From JAEUKQ01 sp964414755 (GTDB lineage: Bacteria; Pseudomonadota; Alphaproteobacteria; JAEUKQ01): a stretch of DNA of 20,684 nucleotides. Below, piece after piece: positions 15,262 to 20,684 of the stretch. The position numbers were made by a program, and so were the translations under genes. The stretch spans positions 1-20,684 of the forward strand of contig CAYPXH010000027.1 of assembly GCA_964414755.1 (NCBI GenBank), in the 5' to 3' direction. The notes beneath the pieces were generated by a model that saw only the letters and a list, made by a program, of their open reading frames with translations, ran no database searches and was not told the origin of the DNA. How positions within the stretch are numbered: the first letter of the stretch is position 1; each line of letters starts with the position of its first letter.

Positions 15262-15996
15262 ATGACCCAACAAAATATACCACCAAATGTCGATAAGCCC
15301 TTTGACAAATGGGCTGATGATTGGTGGAATCCAAATGGTTCCTTCAAACCACTACACGACTTGCACCCCTGTCGTATGAAATTTATTGTTAACCAAACTG
15401 AAGAGTATTTTAATAATGCCTTGCCTGTCACAAGCAATCTCTGGCCTGATTTAGATGTCCTTGATATTGGTTGTGGCGGTGGCCTGACAGCAGAATCGAT
15501 AGCCCGCTTGGGTGCACGGGTAACAGGAATTGATGAAAGCCATAAAACAATTTCAATCGCAATGCAGCACGCTTATGTACAGAACCTGCAAATCGACTAT
15601 CAACCAACTTCACTTGCCGCATTGATCACCCAAAATCGAAAATTTGACCTGATCTTAGCACTTGAGGTGATTGAACACGTTGATAACCCAACCACATTCT
15701 TAGAAGAATGTACCACATTATTAAAAACAAAAGGAATTTTAATTATATCAACCCTTAACAGAACCGCTATTTCCTACCTTAAATCCATTATTATCGCTGA
15801 ACACGTCCTAAAATTAATACCAAAAGGAACGCATGACTGGTCAAAATTTCTAAAACCAGCTGAAATTTCAAGTGTTCTTAAGGGAAAAGGAATGTTTTTT
15901 AAACAACAAAAAGGCATAGATTACCTACCATTACACCGGCAATGGGTCTTAAGCAATAATATTAGCAACAACTATATTATGGCCTTTACCAAATAG
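15262..15996 (+). CDS. ubiG: Ubiquinone biosynthesis O-methyltransferase UbiG
   Basis: SAM-dependent methyltransferase carrying out both O-methylations in ubiquinone synthesis (the 2-polyprenyl-6-hydroxyphenol and 3-demethylubiquinol steps). The 244 residues have the family N-terminus with WADDWWNPNGSFKPLHDLHPCR (17-38). The SAM loop is LDIGCGGGLTAESIARLG (67-84). ALEVIEHV (133-140), STLNRT (163-168) and PKGTHDW (~187-193) follow, all diagnostic of UbiG. It implies a respiratory organism making ubiquinone. It diverges from the nitronate monooxygenase-like gene and converges on the DUF1178 gene 41 bp away. No strong Shine-Dalgarno precedes the ATG. Confidence 0.95.
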   Translation: MTQQNIPPNVDKPFDKWADDWWNPNGSFKPLHDLHPCRMKFIVNQTEEYFNNALPVTSNLWPDLDVLDIGCGGGLTAESIARLGARVTGIDESHKTISIAMQHAYVQNLQIDYQPTSLAALITQNRKFDLILALEVIEHVDNPTTFLEECTTLLKTKGILIISTLNRTAISYLKSIIIAEHVLKLIPKGTHDWSKFLKPAEISSVLKGKGMFFKQQKGIDYLPLHRQWVLSNNISNNYIMAFTK

Positions 15997-16037
15997 ACAG
16001 TCTTGCTATTCCTTAATCTAAAAGCTTATTATTAGTG

Positions 16038-16559
16038 CTAATCATTGGTTTTCGGTAACCAAGGAACCTCTATAAAATCGATACCTTCTTCGCGAAGTTG
16101 CTTTGCCTCAAGGTTGGTAGCTGTACCGTATATGGGTCGTTCTTGGCTTTCGCCTAAATGAATTTTGCGCACTTCTTCAGCAAAATTAGCCCCTACATTA
16201 TCGGCTTTTTTTTCAATTTCCTGACGTATTTGCCGCAACATTTTATAAAAATGATCTTTCTTCGAGACAGTTGCAACCTGAACATTTTGTTCAACAGGAC
16301 TTTTTTCTGCAGCGCTCTGTTCAGAAACAGGTGCAGCAATAGCCAAATCCTTAGACGTAGTCTGGGTAGCTTTTTCAACGTTGTTATTCGAAAGGGATTT
16401 GGTGATACGCGGTGCCATAGGTGCTTTATGCACCTTGGTCGTAGCGCAAAGTGGGCAACTTAACATTCCAGCTTTACTTTGCGTTTCATAAGCTTCGCTA
16501 TTGCGAAACCATCCTTCAAATTGGTGCTGGTTATGGCACGTTAATGTGAACAAAATCAT
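16038..16559 (-). CDS. DUF1178 family protein
   Basis: Uncharacterised family common in proteobacteria. The 173 residues begin MILFTLTCHNQHQFEGWFRNS, with a zinc-ribbon-like set of cysteines (C8, then C-x-x-C in LSCPLCATTKV), followed by APMAPRI. The middle (~55-110) is low complexity, rich in Ala, Lys, Gln and Glu, and probably disordered. The conserved C-terminal part contains EEVRKIHLGESQERPIYGTAT and ends FIEVPWLPKTND. ATG 16559 was chosen over a TTG at 16571, matching the usual family start. It lies downstream of the rplS terminator, so it depends on readthrough or its own promoter. The molecular function is unknown. Confidence 0.88.
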   Translation of the reverse strand: MILFTLTCHNQHQFEGWFRNSEAYETQSKAGMLSCPLCATTKVHKAPMAPRITKSLSNNNVEKATQTTSKDLAIAAPVSEQSAAEKSPVEQNVQVATVSKKDHFYKMLRQIRQEIEKKADNVGANFAEEVRKIHLGESQERPIYGTATNLEAKQLREEGIDFIEVPWLPKTND

Positions 16560-16630
16560 AAGATAGACCAATGATTATTAACTGATGTAGCAATTTATAT
16601 CATAAAAAGCTTATAACAAGCAACTTTGCT

Positions 16631-16667
16631 ATATAAAAAATATAGGCCAACATAAAAGTTGGCCTGT
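16631..16667 (-). terminator. Intrinsic terminator after rplS
   Basis: Read on the minus strand, AGGCCAAC (16665-16658) pairs with GTTGGCCT (16651-16644) around a 6-nt loop TTTTAT, followed by ATATTTTTTATAT. It begins about 26 nt beyond the rplS stop and closes the ffh/rpsP-rimM-trmD-rplS series. Confidence 0.9.
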
Positions 16668-16692
16668 AACACAAGGGAGAAATAATCAAGAA

Positions 16693-17097
16693 TTATTCGG
16701 TTTTTTCAGCCGCTGACCCGGCCGCAGTATTATCATTAAATTGCATTTTTTCAGTGATACGAGCTGCTTTGCCAGTTAGGCCGCGCAGATAAAAAAGTTT
16801 TGCCCGCCGAACATCACCACGCCGTGTTACGGTAATCTCGGTCAACCGTGGGCTATAAAGCGGAAATAAACGTTCAACCCCTTCACCATAAGAGATCTTA
16901 CGCAAGGTAAACGATGAGTTAATGCCAGCCATCCGCCGTGCAACACAAACGCCTTCAAAAAACTGCACGCGTTCTTTTTCACCTTCAATAACCTTAACGC
17001 CAACGCGCACATTGTCACCTGGGCGGAATTCAGGAACAGCACGCAACTTTTGCATTTCTTGAATTTGTTTATTTTCCAGTTCCTTAATAATACTCAT
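16693..17097 (-). CDS. rplS: 50S ribosomal protein L19
   Basis: Large-subunit protein at the 30S-50S interface. The 134 residues are recognised from FRPGDNVRVGVKVIEG (~25-40), RVQFFEGVCVARR and the C-terminal VTRRGDVRRAKLFYLRGLTGKAARI. The tail beyond ~115 (KMQFNDNTAAGSAAEKTE) is a non-conserved acidic/alanine extension. AAGGA lies ~10 nt before the ATG. About 97 bp separate it from trmD. That gap contains a TTGACT (17161-17156, minus strand) and a small AGAAAA/TTTTCT hairpin, so an internal promoter or leader for rplS is possible but unproven. A terminator follows. Confidence 0.97.
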   Translation of the reverse strand: MSIIKELENKQIQEMQKLRAVPEFRPGDNVRVGVKVIEGEKERVQFFEGVCVARRMAGINSSFTLRKISYGEGVERLFPLYSPRLTEITVTRRGDVRRAKLFYLRGLTGKAARITEKMQFNDNTAAGSAAEKTE

Positions 17098-17194
17098 AAC
17101 ACACTATCCTTCATAGATTCGAAACAGGCTACAGAAAACATATTTTCTCTATATAAGTCAATAGATATTCTGATTATTCACTATTCCAAATAAC

Positions 17195-17908
17195 CTATTC
17201 TTTTTTTAGCTTAAGATATACTTGCCATAAATCTGGACGGCATTCTTTAGTAATTTCTTCGGCCATCCGTTGGCGCCAGCGGCGAATTTCGTCATGGTGC
17301 CCGGACAATAAAACAGGGGGCACCGATAAACCACCCCATACCGCCGGCTTGGTATATTGTGGATATTCTAAAAGCCCTGTAGCAAAGCTTTCTTCCTTAA
17401 GCGAATCAGGTTGCCCAATAACGCCGGGCAATAATCGGATGCACGATTCAAGTACGGTAAAAGCAGCCATTTCACCACCAGCCAAGATGTAATCACCAAT
17501 ACTTATTTCCTGGGGTTTCCATAGCTGTAAAATGCGTTGATCAATACCTTCATAACGGCCACATAACAAAATAATACCTTTTTTACTGGCAAAATTTTCG
17601 GCTATTTTCTGGTTAAATGGCTGTCCACGGGGTGATAGATAAACCAAGGGTATGTCAGGTGATAACGGGGTTATGCTTTTTAAAGCAGCATCAATAACAT
17701 CAGCACGCATCACCATGCCTGCCCCCCCGCCAAATGGCGTATCATCAACAGAACGATGTTTTCCAGATGCAAAATCGCGTATATTAATTGTATTGATTGA
17801 CCATATCGATTGCTGCAAGGCTTTGCCAGCAAGTGCATATTGCAAAGGTCCAGGAAACATTTCAGGAAAAAGCGTTAAAACAGTCGCCTGCCAGGTTGGC
17901 GGTGACAT
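17195..17908 (-). CDS. trmD: tRNA (guanine-N1)-methyltransferase TrmD
   Basis: SPOUT-family enzyme methylating G37 of tRNAs, preventing +1 frameshifting. Recognised from ATVLTLFPEMFPG at the start, DDTPFGGGAGMVMR (substrate loop), LLCGRYEGIDQR, and the trefoil-knot SAM site SIGDYILAGGEMAAF. The C-terminal domain contains VPPVLLSGHHDEIRRWR. I chose ATG 17908 (237 aa) because GGGGGC precedes it at good spacing and the family start fits. ATG 17926 overlaps the rimM stop as ATGA and would add six residues; either keeps tight coupling to rimM. It belongs to the conserved rpsP-rimM-trmD-rplS operon. Confidence 0.96.
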   Translation of the reverse strand: MSPPTWQATVLTLFPEMFPGPLQYALAGKALQQSIWSINTINIRDFASGKHRSVDDTPFGGGAGMVMRADVIDAALKSITPLSPDIPLVYLSPRGQPFNQKIAENFASKKGIILLCGRYEGIDQRILQLWKPQEISIGDYILAGGEMAAFTVLESCIRLLPGVIGQPDSLKEESFATGLLEYPQYTKPAVWGGLSVPPVLLSGHHDEIRRWRQRMAEEITKECRPDLWQVYLKLKKE

Positions 17909-17922
17909 CAACTTGCCCCCTA

Positions 17923-18444
17923 TCATTTTAATTCCGCTTTATTAACAACGATATACCCATCGTTCAGATTAACCTCTGGAACAAAATGCTTTGTAAAAGG
18001 CACAAACAATTCCTGATGGTTTTCTTGTAAACGAATCTGCAAAATGTCGCCGGCGCCATAATTGGATACCTGTTGAACAACCCCAAACCCAACACCTTGG
18101 AAATCAACAACGCGCAATCCGACCAAATCAATAATATAAAACTCATCCCGGTTAACAACAGGCTTTAACCGGCTACGGTTAATATAAAGCGATGTCCCCC
18201 TTAATTGCTCTGCTTGTGCACGGGTTTCAACACCAGCTATATGAACCAAACAATATGTAGGAAATATCTGCTTTAATGTTATCCTAAACTGGGGTACCCC
18301 CTGCTGATCAAGCAGGGGGTTATATTCTTCAAGACTATTGGGATTTTCAAGAAAAGATTTAAGCCGCAATAATCCCTTAACACCATGGGCAGAACCGATT
18401 AACGCCACTAAAACCAGTTTGTCGCCCGCAATCTTCCGCTGCAT
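17923..18444 (-). CDS. rimM: Ribosome maturation factor RimM
   Basis: 16S rRNA processing protein that binds S19 in the 30S head during assembly. The 173 residues have the N-terminal RimM beta-barrel (VLVALIGSAHGVKGLLRLKSF, ~11-31) and a PRC-barrel domain (EFYIIDLVGLRVVD at ~101, then DILQIRL and ELFVPFTKHFVPEVNL). It starts 16 nt after rpsP and its stop overlaps the alternative trmD start. Its coding sequence contains an unusually GC-rich hairpin at 18291-18320. Confidence 0.95.
   Translation of the reverse strand: MQRKIAGDKLVLVALIGSAHGVKGLLRLKSFLENPNSLEEYNPLLDQQGVPQFRITLKQIFPTYCLVHIAGVETRAQAEQLRGTSLYINRSRLKPVVNRDEFYIIDLVGLRVVDFQGVGFGVVQQVSNYGAGDILQIRLQENHQELFVPFTKHFVPEVNLNDGYIVVNKAELK
18291..18320. 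repeat. Nested GC-rich palindromes inside rimM
   Basis: The 10-bp palindrome GGGGTACCCC (18291-18300) overlaps a second inverted repeat. In that one ACCCCCTGCT (18296-18305) pairs with AGCAGGGGGT (18311-18320) around a 5-nt GATCA loop. It encodes the rimM residues around LLDQQGVP. It is far more GC-rich than its surroundings and has no T-tract, so it is not a terminator. Confidence 0.6.
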
Positions 18445-18460
18445 CGGTTATACGGCAAAA

Positions 18461-18829
18461 TTATTGTGCAGCTGGCGTCTCGGCAGGTTTTTCACCAGGT
18501 TGGGCAGCATTTTTCATGCGCTCTTGGGCTTTGGCACGTGGTAAATGCTGCTTGGTTTGATCTGTTTTCTTTTTGGCAGGCACTAAACCTGCTTTAGCCA
18601 AGAACAGCTGAACACGATCTGTTGGCTGTGCACCCTTTTCAAGCCAGTATTGAGCACGATCCGACTTCAACACAACACGCTTCTCATCATGATGATCAGC
18701 ATGTGGATCATATGTGCCTATCTTTTCAACAAATTTTCCATCACGTGGACTAGTAGAAGCTGCCACAACAATATGATAAAATGGTTGTTTTTTTGCCCCT
18801 TTACGTGCCAAACGAATTTTTAACGCCAT
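18461..18829 (-). CDS. rpsP: 30S ribosomal protein S16
   Basis: Small-subunit assembly protein. Recognised from MALKIRLARKGAKKQPFYHIVV at the start, then SPRDGKFVEKIGTYDPH and RAQYWLEKGAQPTDRVQLFLAKAGL. ATG 18829 has GGAG about 5 nt upstream and matches the family start; an upstream ATG at 18853 would add eight unrelated residues. The resulting 122 residues include a Lys/Ala/Pro-rich C-terminal extension (~85-122, ending KPAETPAAQ) beyond the conserved core, as seen in several alphaproteobacteria. First gene of rpsP-rimM-trmD-rplS, 57 bp after the VOC gene. Confidence 0.97.
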   Translation of the reverse strand: MALKIRLARKGAKKQPFYHIVVAASTSPRDGKFVEKIGTYDPHADHHDEKRVVLKSDRAQYWLEKGAQPTDRVQLFLAKAGLVPAKKKTDQTKQHLPRAKAQERMKNAAQPGEKPAETPAAQ

Positions 18830-18886
18830 TGTTTCTCCAAACTTTCCATACAAAACAAGAATTTAACAGACTTATATACTATTTAT

Positions 18887-19267
18887 TTAGGCCGGTAAAT
18901 GACAAACTGCTTCTATTTTATGACCATCCAAGTCAATAACAAAAGCCGCGTAATAATCGGGATGATAATTTGGACGCAACCCAGGCTTGCCATTATCCTT
19001 ACCGCCTGCTGCTATAGCAGCTTGATAGAATTTGTCAACAGCTGTTCTGCTTTTTGCCTTAAAAGCAACATGCATGCCTTGGGCAATAATATTACCTTTA
19101 TCCTGTGCCTTAACAATCCAAAAAAAACGATCATCTGGCGTTCCATAACCACATGAATCATCAGGGAAAGTCATATAGCGTTTATATCCTAATGCATCCA
19201 GGGCTGCATCATAAAATTTCATACTACGTGTTAAATTTTTGACCCCAATAGATATATGATCGATCAT
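18887..19267 (-). CDS. VOC family protein (glyoxalase/bleomycin-resistance/dioxygenase fold)
   Basis: Small protein of 126 residues from the vicinal oxygen chelate superfamily, usually a dimeric metal-dependent lyase, isomerase or dioxygenase; the substrate cannot be predicted. The paired beta-alpha-beta-beta-beta units begin MIDHISIGVKNLTRSMKFYD and GMHVAFKAKSRTAVDKFYQA. Candidate metal ligands are H4, H66 and E119 in DLDGHKIEAVCH. It sits between ffh and rpsP in the same direction (59 bp and 57 bp gaps), so it is probably cotranscribed with them, though functionally unrelated. No strong Shine-Dalgarno. Confidence 0.9.
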   Translation of the reverse strand: MIDHISIGVKNLTRSMKFYDAALDALGYKRYMTFPDDSCGYGTPDDRFFWIVKAQDKGNIIAQGMHVAFKAKSRTAVDKFYQAAIAAGGKDNGKPGLRPNYHPDYYAAFVIDLDGHKIEAVCHLPA

Positions 19268-19326
19268 GATAATTGAGTAACTCTCTGTTTAAGAAATAAA
19301 ATGTAGCGCTTATGATAAAAACGACA

Positions 19327-20679
19327 TTAAAAACCCTTATTCAGTAACCGCGTCAGTCCCTGTCGCATTAAGCCCTTAGAGCCAGATTTCCCTAAAAACT
19401 TCATCATGCGTTGCATGTCCTGAAACTGTTTTAATAAACGGTTAACCTCTTGAACACTGGTACCCGACCCTTTTGCAATACGTTGTTTGCGTGAAGCCTT
19501 GATAATATCAGGATTACGGCGTTCCAGTTTGGTCATTGCAGAAATAATCGCACGCTGGTGCAAAATTTTGCGTTCATCAATTTGGTGTTCGGCTAATTTT
19601 TCCTGTAATTTACCCATACCGGGCAACATTTTAACAATACTGTTTATTCCACCCATTTTACCAACCTGTTCAAGTTGTTTGGCCAGATCATTCAAATCAA
19701 ACTGACCCTTTTGCATTTTATTAGCTAGTGCCTCGGCCTCGTCTTTTTGAATGGTTTGAGCTGCTTTTTCAACTAAGCTAACGATGTCGCCCATACCAAG
19801 AATACGGCTGGCGATTCTATCTGGATAAAATTCTTCAACATCGGCTATTTTTTCACCAACCCCCAGTAGCTTTATAGGGCAAGATGTTACATGCCGCATA
19901 GACAAAGCCGCACCACCACGGGCATCGCCATCCATACGGCTTAAGACAATTCCGGTTAAGGCCAAAGCCTGTTGGAATGACTGGGCTATACGCACTGAAT
20001 CCTGACCTGTCATTGCATCAACTACCAGCAAGGTTTCAACGGGCTTAGCCAGATCATGGATGGCAACAGCCTCGCGCATTAATTCTTCATCAACATGCAA
20101 ACGTCCGGCCGTATCCAGCATAACCACGTCATAACCTGAAAGCTTGGCTGTTTGTAACGCACGCCGCGTAATGTCGATTGGTTTTTGGCCAGCTATAATA
20201 GGCAAGGTATCAACCTTGATCTGCTGCCCTAAAACAGCTAATTGTTGCTGTGCTGCCGGACGCTGCGTATCCAGCGAGGCCATTAAAACCTTTTTTCCAT
20301 AACGGTGTTGTAATCTGTTAGCAATTTTTGCGGTCGTAGTAGTTTTTCCAGAACCCTGTAACCCAACCATCAAGAAAGGAATGGGTGGTTCCGCCTGTAA
20401 ATTTAACGGGGCAGCCTTGCCAAGCATGCTTAAAATTTGGTCATGCACAATTTTAACAACTGTTTGACCTGGTGTCGTGCTTTTGACAACCTTCTCACCA
20501 ACTGACTGGCGCCTAACTTCGTCAATTAGGTGCTTAACAACGGGCAAGGAAACATCTGCCTCAAGCAACGCAATACGAATATCACGCAAGGCTGCTTCAA
20601 CATCGGCCTCGCGTAAAATACCACGCTGGTTTAATTTATCGAAAACATTTGTTAACCGCTGTGTTAATCCGGAAAACAT
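19327..20679 (-). CDS. ffh: Signal recognition particle protein Ffh
   Basis: GTPase that binds 4.5S RNA and signal sequences and, with FtsY, targets membrane proteins cotranslationally. The 450 residues are complete. The N domain (~1-90) is followed by the G domain with P-loop GLQGSGKTTTTAK (106-118), DTQRPAA, DTAGR (189-193) and RMDGDARGG (248-255). The methionine-rich M domain begins at ~300; NPDIIKASRKQRIAKGSG (~393-410) is the RNA/signal-binding helix region and QDMQRMMKFLG follows. The ATG at 20679 is five bases from the window edge, so its promoter is outside. It heads the minus-strand series leading to rplS. Confidence 0.97.
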   Translation of the reverse strand: MFSGLTQRLTNVFDKLNQRGILREADVEAALRDIRIALLEADVSLPVVKHLIDEVRRQSVGEKVVKSTTPGQTVVKIVHDQILSMLGKAAPLNLQAEPPIPFLMVGLQGSGKTTTTAKIANRLQHRYGKKVLMASLDTQRPAAQQQLAVLGQQIKVDTLPIIAGQKPIDITRRALQTAKLSGYDVVMLDTAGRLHVDEELMREAVAIHDLAKPVETLLVVDAMTGQDSVRIAQSFQQALALTGIVLSRMDGDARGGAALSMRHVTSCPIKLLGVGEKIADVEEFYPDRIASRILGMGDIVSLVEKAAQTIQKDEAEALANKMQKGQFDLNDLAKQLEQVGKMGGINSIVKMLPGMGKLQEKLAEHQIDERKILHQRAIISAMTKLERRNPDIIKASRKQRIAKGSGTSVQEVNRLLKQFQDMQRMMKFLGKSGSKGLMRQGLTRLLNKGF

Positions 20680-20684
20680 GGTCA

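Noticed and set aside
18291..18320. Terminator within rimM
   Set aside because: No T-tract on either strand, and the stem is inside an intact conserved coding sequence.
1..20684. CRISPR array, prophage, insertion sequence, toxin-antitoxin or defence cluster
   Set aside because: No regularly spaced direct repeats, transposase, integrase, phage or defence-type proteins are visible; nearly all coding DNA is assigned to housekeeping families.

Overview
The window is an ordinary, gene-dense stretch of a bacterial chromosome, probably from an AT-rich alphaproteobacterium. Support for this comes from two familiar gene groups, from UbiG and a DUF1178 protein, and from the protein sequences. The groups are ffh–rpsP–rimM–trmD–rplS, here with one extra gene, and ptsP–prfA–prmC. 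The low G+C of coding and intergenic DNA would suit a reduced-genome lineage such as a host-associated one, but I cannot name a genus.

Layout. At the left edge is tRNA-Asp(GTC) on the minus strand with its own promoter, followed by a Na/Pi-cotransporter (NptA-like) gene on the plus strand. A 480-bp gene-free stretch with two strong inverted repeats comes next. Then, on the minus strand, lies a secreted, beta-propeller-like protein whose reading frame is broken about 180 nt after the start. Diverging from it is a plus-strand translation block: promoter, rpmI (L35), rplT (L20), an intrinsic terminator, pheS, pheT. An AI-2E/PerM-type membrane protein follows and meets prmC tail to tail with an 11-bp overlap.

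From 15.1 kb down to 9.8 kb a minus-strand series reads nitronate monooxygenase-like, ptsP (enzyme I of the nitrogen PTS), prfA (RF1), prmC (which methylates the GGQ glutamine of RF1). ubiG diverges from the first of these. From 20.7 kb down to 16.0 kb a second minus-strand series reads ffh, a VOC-family gene, rpsP (S16), rimM, trmD, rplS (L19), a terminator, then a DUF1178 protein.

Functionally the window is mostly translation: two ribosomal-protein operons, phenylalanyl-tRNA synthetase, a release factor with its methylase, ribosome maturation (RimM), tRNA G37 methylation (TrmD) and SRP targeting (Ffh). Ubiquinone synthesis, PTS-Ntr regulation and two transport-type membrane proteins complete it.

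I found no defence island, CRISPR array, prophage, recognisable insertion sequence or evident new multi-gene system. The observations most worth checking are the frameshifted secreted gene with an inverted repeat in its promoter region, the structured gene-free stretch at 2.2–2.4 kb, the nitronate monooxygenase gene abutting ptsP, and the terminator just upstream of pheS.
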